Source: Gonatopus flavifemur (taxonomy: Eukaryota; Arthropoda; Insecta; Hymenoptera; Dryinidae). From it: a stretch of 64,000 nucleotides of DNA. Within the stretch, counting starts at the first letter, position 1, and each line of letters begins with the position of its first letter. Position numbers and translations under genes: made by a program. The notes below the pieces were generated by a model that saw only the letters and a list, made by a program, of their open reading frames with translations, was not told where the DNA came from and ran no database searches. Where the stretch lies: contig JAFFJZ010000010.1 of assembly GCA_018340375.1 (NCBI GenBank), forward strand, positions 7,812,001 through 7,876,000, given 5' to 3'. Below are positions 24,301 through 39,100 of the stretch, one piece after another.

Positions 24301-27107
24301 ATTGGGAATTCAATGACTACCCTCATCAGATCCTGATTGGGAAACGTTTGGTTTTCCTGATCAGGACCTTGTCTTTTCGCTGCGTTAAATTTGTGTCAGA
24401 GCCTTATAAGATACTCAAGTCAGGCCTTGAACAGAAATCAGGCATGCCTGATCTGGACCTGATGTTTTCCATATCAAAATTTCTACTAGGATAACGCCAT
24501 TTGTTGATCCATATCTGCACTGAAAGAATCTTATTGTAACAATTACCGTGAAATTCCAGTAATCGAAGGACCAGTGAACATTCTTCAAAAAATTACTGTG
24601 CAGCCTGTGAAAATGGGTGAGTTTTGAAACCATTGAGAGTGATATTTTTTATGAGTTTTACAAAATCCACAATAATACTTTTAAAAAATTTTACTTGCTC
24701 TGGATCACTTCAACTTCCGGTAATTTTTCAACTAAAATTCAATACAAAGGCAGATATTTCAGGTCCTTTCAGGATAAATACAGATATTTTGAAGGATGAA
24801 GAATAATTGTTGAAATAGCTTTGTACGAAGATTTAAGGTAATTAATAGGCAAATTTTTTAACAAATATACACACAGAGGAAACAGATGCTCTAAACATTA
24901 CTACTTTTTTGTATTAAAGTAGCAGCATAAGTTACATAGTATGATTTTTACAACACAGTGTAGTGAAAATTCATGCTTTGTGATATGAAGTTGCGCAAAA
25001 TTAAACGATTTTTCAAATCATTAAGCATTGATTTTTACTACACTGTGTTCTAAAAATTATAATATGTCACTTATGTACGCTGCTACTTTAGTACAAAATG
25101 CAGTAATATTTGAAACCACATTTCTCTCCGTGCACATGAAAAATTAAAGCGTAAATCTTCTCCTAATGGATGGTCATAAGTCAGAAGAATCTTGTAACTC
25201 CACACTGGAAAAACGTTTGTTTCGGCGAAACAAAATTTTGGTTGAAATGAACGCAAAGAAACTTTTTGGTTGGCTGAAATAAAATTTATTTAGGATAAAC
25301 AAAATTCATTTGTCTGTATGGAAGCCTTCATTATTGTGACCCAAATTTTGTTCACCCTAAATAAATTTTATTTCAGTCAATCAAAAAGTTTCTTTGCGTT
25401 CATTTCAACCAAAATTTTGTTTGGCTGGAACAAACTGTGTTTTCAGCGTAAAGAAATAATATTACAAACATTTACAAGAATGTACGTTTTGAAGATTAAA
25501 CCGTTGACGTTTAATGTAGTTAGAATTGCCTGAATGGGACCAGGTGCACTCTAAAAAAAATAATTGTGGAATTTTCCTTCAAAAAATGGTGGCAGCAAAG
25601 TTCCTCCACAGATGGGGAATTCTGTACCATAATTTGGTGGACTTTTCCTTCATTTGTAAAGGATTCAACACCCTGAAACAAAATAGTTCCTGAAAGTGGT
25701 GAAAAAGTCCCTCTTTTTTTTATGGAAAAATAATTCCTCCGCGATGAAAGGACGAAATTCAACAACAATGTAAGGAAATACTTCCCACAGTTTTTACAGT
25801 GTGAGAGCCTAAATTCAACTTTCGATCGAAGGGTTCTATGGTAAATTACTTCTGATTTAAGGGTGATAAATTACGGACAAACGTTCTATTTGAATCAGAT
25901 AAGTGCTGTACACAGCCATACTTTGATTGAATTGAAAGGTTTGCCAGTAGTTTTTCATAAACGGTTTGGTTGCACTCCGCTAGTATCGCCTGAATAGTTC
26001 GTTCAGGGAGGATTGAACCCAGGTCCTGCGGATGAGAGACTGAGTTCCTATCGTCACATCAGCGAATCTCCGATATGACGACAAAACACTGACAGAGTCA
26101 TTGATGATAACCATCCCATTGAACTTTTGACATTCACAACCTGGATACAGCCGGATCGAATACCGATTGAGAGTTGTAAATGAATTCCAGTGGCTCCTTT
26201 CTGGAAGAATCCGGATGCACAACCGTTTTTGGTTCTTCAAAAACTGTCCTAGATAAAAAAGAAAAAGAAAAAACAAAAAATGCAGCGAAAATATGGAATA
26301 ATAGAAAGAAAGGGGTCCGCAAATCTTATGAAAAATTCCAATACAACGAAAAATCTTGATTTCTAGTTGAGTTGCAGAGTGACATGTAATATTTTATGTA
26401 CTTATTCTATCACCTCCACCGCGTAATCAATTTTTCAAAATTTCATCGTGATTTTATATCCCTATCGATGCACGTAACAATTCTCTTCAATTCTGAAATC
26501 TCTCGTCCCTTGGGAATAGAATTCTCAATTTCACATATTTTTCTCATATTCCCTCGTTGAATTTTATTCTGACAGACGAGAAAATATTTACATTTAATCA
26601 AATTGATTCAACCTGAGTGTGAAAAAAACTTGTACAGCTTCGGTATAGCTAATTCTCAAAGTACACCTTCGGTGGAAAATCAATCCCTTGTGAAGTATTT
26701 CAGTCTTTCAACGAAGAACTACTTCAATGAATATTACTTGATGTACTTTTTTTTCTTCTCACGTGGTCATTGTCAAGAGTTATGAAAAAATAATTCTGTA
26801 ACAAAACCCTATTATTCATCCTTGGTTAATATTTAACCATGGAACCCTTTACAGAGACCAAAAACTGGGTCTAGAGAATCTTTGACTCTCAGAAAAAAAT
26901 TCAGGCAGTCAAACTACTACTACCTGTACATCAACTATTAGGAATATTCTGAATAGGAACTCGATGAAAATATGCATCTCGAACAAAACAAAAAAAGCGC
27001 CACTATTCTTGAGAACTAGAAACCACCAAGTGGCTGATTGGTCGGTTGGAGTATACCCAGCTATCTGACTGGCTAACAGAAGCAGCCCTGGGGAACACGA
27101 GGTAGAG

Positions 27108-27147
<40 letters not shown>

Positions 27148-30100
27148 AGGAAATATGCAGTTCGCATTGAGGAAGGTCGGTGGAGTGCCGTGAGTCGCGC
27201 TTCGGGCGCAGAGATCAATGCACCCACCTTCTCTTTTCGTATCGTCATCGTAGTCGTATTAGAAGTTACGTCTTTCTTCATTGTTTCGTGTCTTCGATTT
27301 CTTATTCGTCACTTTGAAACGATAACATAACGTTACAAGGAACACCCTACCGCGTTTTCACTCGACCGATAAAACACACAGATTTTTTCCTATTCTCGCC
27401 CCCACGTGAAAAGATCGAAATGGAGCAGAATCCTCTTCGAGTGGTATCAGGACGTATCGTGAACTTTTTCAAACCTATTTTCGATGATTATCATTGTACT
27501 CGAATCCCCGAATAAATAATCCTATTTCAAAAATTTGTTATAATCGTCTGAGATCACGAGAATGCTGCAGTTTTCGTGGGATATAGATGTTGAGAAGATT
27601 ATTATCCCTTACGGCAACGGTTTTCGAAGATTCGTGTCCTCTTCGGCCGGTTGTCATCGATTTTGGAGAATCGCTGATATCATGGTAGTAGTAGTGCGAT
27701 AGGTAAAAAAAAAGGGGGAGAGAGGGTGGATTCGATTGACTATGTTGTTGATGAATGGTTCTGAAAATCCAACGAGGTGTGGAAGGAAAAGAAGATTCGA
27801 TGAGACGACGGTGATGATTACCCAAACGATAAAAAGATGATGTAAGGTGGCGCCTTGATTTGAATTTCGAATACAATGTGCTGACGATGAGACTGGTCGT
27901 TTGGAAGCTTTTATGATCGTTTGATTGGCGGATTAGCGATTCCAGAGTATATCACAAAACGAAATACATTGTCCGCAGAGTGATGTTCGAGGATTATTCA
28001 TTCATCACGGTGGTAGTGTTGTTTTGTAAAAGGGAAATCCTTGCGCAATCCTTGTTGTCGTTTCGCGAGAAGTAATTGACGAGATGAAATAAGAAACAGC
28101 ACGAGAGAGGATAGTATATCAAGCGTGGGATAGTATATCAAGGATACAAGGAAGATTTTGACGGAACGTGAGGATTACACAGGTGAACGGATCAACGTTG
28201 GATCGACAAAATGTTCAAGAGCAGAATTTTTCAGGGGGATTTAAGCCCTGTACCGATTTCAGGAAATCTCAAACAATCGAGTACGTTACATAGTACATAG
28301 AATATTCTTAATTCCAGTAATTTTTTGTCACTCCGATACTCGATTTTGTAGTTTTCTATTTCTGTAACATCTCAATTACATACTCCTTGAGTTTTAATCA
28401 GTGAAATTTCACTGTTTTTGCAGTAAATGTTTGGCATAATCAATTGATAGTCATTGAATAAGGTATGTGTTTTACTGTAGAGTTCACTTAATTTTCACTG
28501 TATGCACACTGAGAACACAGTTTGTTCCAACCAAACAAAATTTTGGTTGAAATGAACGCGAAGAAACTTTTTGGTTGACTGAAATAAAATTTATTTGGGG
28601 TGAACAAAATTTGGTTCACAATAATTAAGGCTTTTATACAGACAAATAAATTTTATTTCAGCCAACCAAAAAGTTTCTTTGCGTTCATTTCGACCAAAAT
28701 TTTGTTTCGCCAAAGAAACACACAGTTTTTCGTTTCAGTGCACAGGGATCCATTTTTCGTTGTTTATAATTTAGAGAGTACACTGTTAGACATTTGACAG
28801 CAAAATTCAATCACATATAATGGAAGCAATTTCCACTGACGTCATTGAAAAATTTCAGTTACATATGAATGACAATTCAGTTACAAAATTATAATGTTAT
28901 GAGTGATAAAATATAGCAAAAATTGAAAATTCAATTATATGTAAGTTAATTTTTAGTTCAATCACCAGGAATTTAAAATTTCATTTACAAATGTATTTGA
29001 AAAATGAATGAAATTTCGAGAAATTTTCAACAGTGTAGATCGGGTGAAATGATTCTCAATATACACTCACTCTCAACTTCTGCAATACTTCATTTTCATC
29101 AGGAAGGATTCAATTTTGAAGAGGTTGTCAGGAGTGCAGAATAAAATTCTGAGATTTAAAAGAGTGAAAATACTGCAAGTTTAACAGGGCATATTATACC
29201 AAATAGTTCTAAAAGAAAACGATCAATTCTAAAACGTAAGAACGGTTAGTTCTTGAAGAATTACCTAATTTTTAGTGAAATCTTTTCCTTTTTCTTTTTC
29301 TTTTGTTAAATCGAACCGATTGATTCTCGCCAAATCTCATTGAATCTTGCACAATGTTCTGACCAAATCCTATTCAACCATTTTCAATGAGATTCAATCA
29401 GATTGGTGTATTCTTTCAATGTAATTTTGATTGAACCTTGCCAAATCTGATTGAATCTTGCACAATGTTTTGAATCAATCCCAATGAGAACAGCTCGTCA
29501 AAATGACATCAAATTGACCTCAAAATGATGTTATTTTGACGCAATTTTGACCAAAAATTCGTCAAAGTGACGTCAGTTTGATGGCATTTTGACTGAGATG
29601 TTCTGATAAAGATTCCATTGAATTCAATTTCGATAGATTCTATGGATTTTTTCAACCAGAGCTGTTACAAAATGAGCCTTTCGTCTCATATCAAGGGGTA
29701 TAGTGAGTTCATTAGCGATATTCATTCTTGAAAAATAAAACTTCATGTCAAAAGTAAAATTGAGGAAGTATTAAATAATTCAAGAAATATTCGTCACACA
29801 CATTTCTTTAGAATATGCCCTGAATTTCAACAAAACTGAGATCCCACTTCAAAAGAGTGAAATACTCACTTCAATGGGGTGAAAATTCACTCTTATGAAG
29901 TGTATTTTCACTCTAAGAAATTCAGAGAGTACTTTCGACGAGTAGAAAGTTGAGGATGAGGGGCTTGTGTCTAATTTATTTATATATTTCCGTAATCAGA
30001 GATACGAACGCTTTTCTGGACAACAATCGATATTTCAGAATATTCCCTCCATTGATAATTCTGTTGTACACATATCGAGAAAACATTTCCTCGATTAGGG

Positions 30101-33100
30101 ATTTTATTAAGAGTCCGCGAGGAGTTAAGGAGTGGTGTAGCTGCCCCAGATACAGGATCGAAGGGGGCACCGATGATTTCGATCTTTTCCTATGCGAAAG
30201 TGTTCAAGGGGAGGTTCTCATCTAGCGAGTTTTATAACGCTTAACTAGCCAAAAACTAGACACTTGCGAGTTAAGCGTTACAAAACTCGTCAATGACTAG
30301 AGCATTTCTACTTGGGAAGATATCGATACCGATTTTATGTATTCTTTACACAACAGAAAAAGGATCCATTCTGTCGAGAATCGAATATCACTAAGACTGA
30401 ATCATTTCATCATAAAGTTCGAATATGAGGTGGAAACATGTTGCTGAAGTTTGAATCGTGTATTGAAACGAATTAGTGCTTCACTGTCAGAAATATCTGG
30501 AAGTTTTTTTCAATTACGTACATGAAATCAGGTTCATATACATTCTGCATTAAATTTAATGTACAAAAACATGAAAAGACTATAAATTATGCTATAGTTT
30601 GCATTAAATTTCATGTAAAATGTGCATGAAACTGAATTCATGTACGTACTTGAAAAAAACTTCCAGTAAAAACATTAAAATTAATGCAGAAATTTTTAAC
30701 AGTGTTGAACAACACAATATTCAGCCGTTAGAGACCAAAAATCTTGCAGTGTAGTCTTCAAACGACGTTTGCAGTTCCAAGGAGTCAATTGGAAGTGAAG
30801 AATAACGATGGTTCATCGGATTTGGTGAGTTTAAAATTTCGGTTCGTTTCTGTAAACGATTCAAACTTCAAGAACATGGTTGGTGGGAACAACAAAAAGA
30901 ATGGCATAACCTATTCCTGTTCCAATTGTTATGCATACGGAGGGATGAGGGACTATCAATCTATTCAGAGGACCTCGATACAAGATAACAAGATAAGGCT
31001 GTACATGAGTAAAAGAATTTGACTACTCGAGTCGGAATGAAAATCGGCCCATTCAAGGACCTGTTCGACTTTCAGTTGGAGTGGTTTTGGACTTGGGCAG
31101 AGCTTTGAATAGCCCACCCTGGTTGAATTTTATTCAATTTTGTTGAATGTCGCTGAATTTAATTGAATTTCATTTACAAATTAAACTCTCTCTCGATGAA
31201 AGATCAACAAGAAAAGATGAATTTCATCAAATTTTGAAGAAATTAAATCAAATTCATCAAACTTCGCCGATTCTCTTTGATTTTTGTGAAGATTTGTAGA
31301 TTTTTGTCAATTTTAATTTGAAAAAAAGTCGAGTTAATAACGAATTGAGAATAAAATTCAACAAAAGTTTTTCCTCCAGGGCATTTTCCAGTTGGGGAAA
31401 GTTCTTTCCACACTGAGAACCCAATTTCTTAGATTCAAAGGGAATTTCTTTACCCTCATTTTGATCAATCTTGTTTTCAATGGAAAACATTATTCATTGA
31501 AATGGAGAAACTTTCCATTGAATTGAAATCATATTCTTCGGATTTAGGAAAGAATATATTTTTGTTTCAATTTGACAATTCTTGGTTTAGTTTGATGAAA
31601 CTTTTCTCCATTGAATTGAATTTTCGTCCATTGAAAAAAAGATTTATTAGAATGAGGGCAAAAAAAATTTTCTTTCAATCTAAGAAATTGGGTTCTCAGT
31701 GCAGGCAGTTCTTATGGAATTTTCATAATGTTTTTTTCAATCCAATTGAAAGTTCATCTACACGCAGAGAAAAATTCTTGCTGAAAAAGCGATTTCGAAA
31801 AATCTGCTTTGCTAAATTAGCAAAACGGTTGCTGTTACAGCAAAAATTCTGCCATTTTAGCAAGATATTTGCTAATTCAGCAAAATTTCCTAGTTGTCTG
31901 TATATCTACAATCTCGGATTGTTGAATGGCAAGCGCTTGTTAAAACAGCAAGATTTTTGCTGTGACAGCAAATTATTTGCTAATTCAACAACAAGTTTTG
32001 CCATATCAGCAAAGCAAATCTTCGAGGTTTGCTGTTTCAGCAACTTTTTTTCTCTGAGTGTAAAGTTTCAATGCCTGATTCCCTTTTGATGAAAAATTTC
32101 TTTTCGATCCTCCTATGGGGAAATCGTCTGGCAAATCCTTCACTCGGAGAAGAAGATTGGCTGAAACAGCAAATCTCGAAAATTTGCTTTGCTGATGAGA
32201 CGAAAGTTGTTGCTGAATTGAGCAAAAAATTTGCTCTTTTAACAAGCTTTTTCAGCAAATTTTGCTGAAGTATCAAACGTTTTGCTAAAATGGCAATATT
32301 TTTGCTGTAACCAGGGATTGAAACCCAAATCATTAAGGGTTAAGGTTTGGGTTAAGGTTATTAAAAATCTGCGTTCTGGATTAAATTTACGGCTTAAGTT
32401 AATTGGATAAATTTTTAACGGTTTGGGTTTAAGTTGATGTGTTTTCAAAAGGTTAGGGTTGAGGTTATAAAGGTTTTTCGATCAATGAAAGTTTTAGATT
32501 GGATTTTATTCAAATCAATGATTGTACAGGCTAGCGAAATAAAGAAATCGTTTCTATTTACGAGAAAGCTATTTATTGCGATTTTAATTGTTTGGGAAAT
32601 ATGACAAAAAAAACATTAAGCACGGATCAAGCAAGTACGTGCGCAGTGATGATGTTTCTACAATACAATGGCTCGCCGTGACCGTTACATCTTGTTCTCT
32701 TAGTCGCGCATGCGCGGAGCAAATATCAGGATCGCACGTACATGGTTCGCAACGAAACAATAATTATAAACAAATGAAAGAATTTTTTGTTTTAATACAT
32801 TCACGTACAATAAGTTCGAGTCTATACATACCGCCCACCAATTAATGCCAATTAATTTAACTTGACTGGTCATTGATTGGGAGCTTACACAGTTTAGTGA
32901 TGGCTCGCTTACAGTTTCCACTCATCGTTTTCAAGGTTACAACACGCACCTTGTTGTCGCTCCCTGGGTACAGTTCGATTATTCTGCCTAATTTCCACTT
33001 CAAGGGTGGCGCATTGTCATCCTGAATCAAAACTACGTCATCAATCTGTAAATTCTCTTTTGCAACTGACCATTTCGTCTTTCCTTGTAAAGAAGTAATA

Positions 33101-36100
33101 TATTCGGTTTTCCAGCGATACCAGAAATCTTGCGCTAGCTTTTGAACCAGTTGCCAACGGTCAAGTCTATTCAACGGAATATCGCTGACGTCCGGATCAG
33201 GGAGGCTTACAAGGGGTTTCCCTATTAAAAAATGGCCGGGAGTTAATGGTTGTAAATCTAATGGTGTCGACGAGAGTTGGCAAATGGGTCGAGAATTGAG
33301 GCAAGCTTCAATCTGAACCAAAAGTGTAGCCAACTCTTCAAAACTCAATAAAGTCTCGCCCACTATTCGTTTGAGGTGGTATTTGCAGGACTTCACACCT
33401 GCTTCCCACAATCCACCCATATGAGGCGATCTTGGCGGAATAAATCCCCATTGAATATTGTGTGGTGCATAAAATCGATCATTGATTTCCGTATAATGTT
33501 GCTCAAGCAAATCAAACATTTCTCGAAGTTCGTTTCGCGCACCAACAAAATTAGTAGCATTATCACACCAAATTTTCTGGGGACAACCTCGACGACTGGT
33601 AAATCGACGTAACGATGCTATAAATGCATCAGACGTTAAACTGCTAACGGCCTCGAGATGAATGGCTCGTGTTGAAAAACAAATGAATAAAGCAATGTAC
33701 GATTTTTCGATTTTTCGATTGCGGCCTCTGCTCACCAGTGTGCCAATAGGTCCCGCGAAGTCAATTCCCACTACAAAAAACGGTTGATTTGGTGTAACTC
33801 TATCTGACGGTAATTGTCCCATTAACTGACTCATAGGTTTAGGATTATTGCGAAAACAGATTGTACACCTATGCACAGTTTTTCTAGCCATCTCTTTTGC
33901 GCTCAGTGGCCAATAGTTAGTACGAATTGCTGTAAGCAAAGCTTGTGGCCCTGCATGCAACAAACGAAGATGCTCCTGTTTAAATAGTAATTGCGTAAAT
34001 ATATCATTGGAAGGAAGGAGGATAGGGTGCTTTTGATCGAATGTGAGTGACGAATGTTGCAGTCTTCCGCCCACCCTGAGGAGTCCATGTGCATCTAAAA
34101 AGGGGCTTAGTGTCAATATCTTGCTGGAGGGATGCAACTGCTGATTCGTTGCTAAAGCTGACTTTTCCCTTTGAAAATGAGTATCTTGGATTTCCACTGT
34201 AATCATTTGACGTGCTTGAGTCAATTCTTTTACAGAAAGACAACCGATACTCCGCTCTGATCTTGGTGTTCGAACGTTTGAAACAAATCGTCGAATCCAA
34301 GCAATGACTCGCTCTAGTCGTGAAAGTGAAGAGTACTTTTCCAATAAAGTGGATATTACTTGATTTTCGTTTCGTACATTGGCGTAAATTTGCGATTGCA
34401 CCTTTTCTTCTTCTCTGATGATTTTCAGTTCTTCGGTGGTCGCAGACCCTCTAATATCAGCAGTTTTCCAGGCATCAACGGATTCATTTAACCATTGTGG
34501 TCCTGACCACCATAGTTCACTCTCCTTCAAGTTTTTGAAATTGGTACCTCGAGATACTAGATCTGCAGGATTTTCGCTACCCTTGACATGATGCCAATGC
34601 TCTTTCGGCAAGATTGATTGAATTTGAGCTACCCTATTTGATACGAAGGTTTTTTGGTGAGAAGGGTCCCCAGATATCCAAGCGAGTACTATGGTTGAAT
34701 CGCTCCATGCATGGATTTCGTTCACCTGAACATTCAGTGCTTCTTGTACATTTTTTACCAATTTTACTGCTACGACAGCTCCACATAGTTCCAATTTAGG
34801 CAAAGTGATAGTTTTTGCTCGAATTGGCGCTACTCGTGACCTTGAGCACATTAATGTCGAATTAACAATTTCGTCTTCTCCGACGGTTTGGAGATAGATA
34901 CACGATCCATATGCTTTTAAAGAGGCGTCGCAGAATATGTGTAGATTGAACTGGATCGGATTACTACATCGCACCACTCGTCGAGGAATTTTGATGGTAG
35001 CAATTTCTTCTAAATCTTGAACGTATGCATTCCATACTTCCTGAATAGTATTTGGTAAAGGATCGTCCCAACCGAGATTAGCATTCCAGGTTGCCTGCAT
35101 AATCAACTTTGCTCGAACCAATATTGGACTCACAAGGCCCAAAGGGTCGAATAATTTGGATATAGCTGATAGTACTTGACGTTTTGTTTTTACGATTTTT
35201 GGCAATTGAACAGAAAATTCCAACACGTCCTCCCCCGAATTCCAATTTAAACCCAACGTCTTCAAAGAATCAAACTCTGAATCTATATATGGTAATACTT
35301 GACTATTGGCGTCTGGTCCAATTACAACATCGCTACAATTAGACCGCAATTTGTGAATTGAAAAACCAGCTTGATTTAACAATTTTTCAAGCTGAGATAT
35401 TAACGTTATTGCCTCTTGCTCGGTTTGTACTCCCGTTAATATGTCGTCAACGTATAGGTCGTTAAGAAGCACTCGTGACGCAAGTTGACAATCCTCGCCA
35501 CATGTAGAAGCCAATTGTCGAATGCATCGTACCGCTAAAAATGGAGCGCTGGCTAGACCATATGTAATAGTATTCAAACGATAACTATCTATAGGGAATC
35601 AGGATCAAATCTCCATAAAATAGTTTGGTAACTTCTATCCTGTTCATCGAGTAAAACTTGTCGGTACATTTTCTGCAAATCTGCAGTGATCGCAATTGCA
35701 TGTAGTCTAAATCGCAAAATAATATCAATGAGATTGTCTTGTAAATTGGGTCCTACCATTAACGCATCGTTCAATGATTTGCCCGAATTTGTCTTTGCCG
35801 AAGCGTCAAAAACTACGCGGAGTTTTGTAGTGGAACTTGACGCTCGAAGTACACCGTGATGTGGTAAATAAACTAATTTATCTGATTCCGTGTCAAATTC
35901 AATTTTTGTCATGTGATTTAAGTCTATATACTCTTGAATGAATTGCGCATACAACTCTTTGTACGTTGGATTGCTTCTAAATTTTCGCTCTAAATAATTG
36001 AAACGTCTCATGGCTATCTGCTTGGATTCTCCTAATTGACATTTAAATTCATTGAATGGTAAGTGTACGACGAATCGCCCATCTGGGCGTCGTTGATGTG

Positions 36101-39100
36101 TTTGTAAAAAATGAGTTTCGCAAGCTTGTTCTTCTGCCGACCATTTTTTACAACTACTGTCTGAATATTCTTCTAGTTCCCAAAAATTCGTGATTTGTTT
36201 ATCAATCGTGTCGTGTTGAGCAAATAAACAAGTAATATTAGTTGACAATTGACGTGTGGAATTACTAATTTCGAATGTATGTTCTGGTACAGGACCAGCT
36301 ATAATCCAACCCAATTTTGAATTTTGTAGAACCGGTAATTTAGCACCGAGTTGAATTTTTCCATCTTGCAATAGTTCAAAAAACAATTCCACGCCAATTA
36401 AAGCGTCAACACAACCAGAATTAAAGAATAATGGATCGGCCAAATTAAGATTTGTGGGTACTGGCAATTTGTTTGGTAAAATATTTGTAGAAGGTAAATT
36501 TTTTGTTATTCGCGGAACTATTAAACAACAAATATTGAATTCAAACGACGAGACTCTAGATTTTATTTCTAGTTCGCAACTATTTTTAATCATGCATTTC
36601 ATATCACTTAAACCACTAATACATTCTTGCACTTCGCGGGATTTCAAACCCAACCGTTTCCAAGCAGACGTAGTGATGAAATTACTTTCGCTGGCGCTAT
36701 CTAATAAGACTCGCAATTGAACTAATGAGCCCTTACTTGATTTAGCATATACAATCGCGGTTGACATTAGTACATGACTATGGCTAAACTTATCTGTGCT
36801 GTGATGCACCGCTGAACTCTCTGACGAAGTCGATGATGCTGCTGGAGGAGACGAAACGGATACTGATGGCGTTTGACTCGTAGATTTCGCTGCTGTCTCT
36901 TGAATATGGCATAAAGTATTGTGGCGCTCGTTGCACTCTCGACACGAACTCGATTTACAGTTTTGACGTAATGGTCGTTTTTTAGACAGTTCATGCACAA
37001 ACGTAAACGTTTCACTTCCTTTATTCGTTCATTGACTGGTAATTTTAGGAATCGATCACAGGTATAAATCAAATGCGCACCATCGCACAAATAACACCGT
37101 ACACTTCGATTGCTCGTAGTTGCTAATGATGTTCGATTCCACTTAGAATTCATTGATTGCGAATTTTTGGCGTGTTGATTCCTTTCTGAAATAGACACGT
37201 TTGTTTTGAATTTCGTATCTTTCGATTGCACGTTAGCTCGTTCTAAAATTTGACAACGACGTTGAAGAAAATCTATCATCGTATTTGTTTCTATGCTATT
37301 CTTATCTTCGATGGTTTCGATGTGTTCTTCCCACATTTTTCGAGTATTGCTATCTAAATTTTGCTCGATCATATGAATTATCAGATCTGACCATTTATCG
37401 ATAGGTCTTTTCATTGCACCTAATACTCGCAAATGTTTTTGTACGTGATCTACCAACTCTTGTATAACACTTGCACTTTCCCTTGTCACACGAGGCATTT
37501 CAAACAAACACTGAATATGTTTATTGCGAATAGATTTTTCGTCGTCGAACCGCTTTTTTAATAACTCCCACGCCACTGTATAATTTTCTTCGGAAATCTC
37601 GATCGATTCGATTATTTTTGCAGCAGTTCCACTCAAAGCACTAACTAAATACTGGTGTTTTTGTACTTTCGAAATGTCACGCTTGTCAATTAGTGTTGTA
37701 AAGGTGTCATGAAATCTTTTCCACTCTTCGATGGTACCATCAAATGTTGGTAATTGAATCACCGGTAACTTGAGTTGTGGTTCTCGTGGCGCCACAGGTT
37801 GTACCGAAATTGTTTGCATGAGCTCTGTTTGTCGTTCGAGAATACGAGTTAACGCCTCATTATGCACGTCGTCATTCGATCGTGCTGCCAACTGATGAAT
37901 AATACTCGATTGCTGTTCCAATAATTGTAATATCGTGCCATCCTCGTTGGTCGATGCCGTTGTTGTATGACGAGCCTCCGTAGGATGTCGCTCTGGTTGA
38001 TCGATGTATGCTGAGAGAACTCCTCGTAAAGCGAAATATCGATCTTCGAATTCTCTTTCTTCACCGAAATCCTTTTCATCGAATTCTTTTTCGTCAACGA
38101 TTTCTGATAGTTGTTTAGTGATTTCTTGAATCCTTTCATATAATTCTTGGAGCCTTTCATAACGGGCTTCAATTTCTTCTTTCGATATTGTTGTGTTGCC
38201 GGCGACAACTTTGCTAGCAAATGTTTCCATTGAAGTCAACCTGCCTTTGACATAACGTCTCTGTTTTCTCAAACTGTTACTGTCCATTTTGATTTACGGA
38301 TTATGATACGCGAATAAAACACGAGATTTTGCTTACGAACTTGATGTGCTTGTGTACTATACGAACGTAGAACTGACTATAGAGCAATGGCGACGCTCTC
38401 ACACGATAACTTGAACAACCACGCGAAAGACACTGGCATTCTTGCGATTAACGATTACCGAATGCTTGATCCGGCTCGAAGGACCATGTACAGGCTAGCG
38501 AAATAAAGAAATCGTTTCTATTTACGAGAAAGCTATTTATTGCGATTTTAATTGTTTGGGAAATATGACAAAAAAAACATTAAGCACGGATCAAGCAAGT
38601 ACGTGCGCAGTGATGATGTTTCTACAATACAATGGCTCGCCGTGACCGTTACATCTTGTTCTCTTAGTCGCGCATGCGCGGAGCAAATATCAGGATCGCA
38701 CGTACATGGTTCGCAACGAAACAATAATTATAAACAAATGAAAGAATTTTTTGTTTTAATACATTCACGTACAATAAGTTCGAGTCTATACAATGATTGA
38801 TCAAACGGAATGATTCGAATCAATATGAACCCTGAAACCATGGTACGAAGAAAACCAAAGAGAATGATGAAAAAGAAAACTGAAAACCAAATGATTCGAC
38901 CATGTATACATAAATACAAAAGTCGAAAACCCTATATCCTATTCTTATATCCTTGTATCCTTATCTTCAATTGATTTGAATAAAATCCAATTCAAAACTT
39001 TCATTGATTGAAAAACCCTTATAACCTTAACCCTAACCTTTTAAAAACATTTTTCCAATTAATAACTCAAACCGTAACACTAAGCCATGAACGCAGATTT

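Larger units (their letters stand above)
32523..38792 (-). mobile_element. BEL/Pao LTR retrotransposon
   Basis: A 6270-base element between two 306-base LTRs, with ATGAT duplicated at 32518-32522 and 38793-38797. On the minus strand it has 5' LTR, primer site, gag, protease, reverse transcriptase, RNase H and integrase, purine tract and 3' LTR. The order and motifs match BEL/Pao elements. The two LTRs read as identical, so insertion was recent. Two one-base frame breaks split the usual single long ORF into three. Confidence 0.97.

Noticed and set aside
27538..27876. 112-codon minus-strand ORF in the GAGA interval
   Set aside because: No domain; rich in S, R and H from simple sequence; no supporting splice or start context.
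31502..32089. 195-codon + strand ORF
   Set aside because: It runs across two hairpin elements (31411-31701 and 31761-32060), is composed of F, L, K and S from A/T runs, and has no domain signature.
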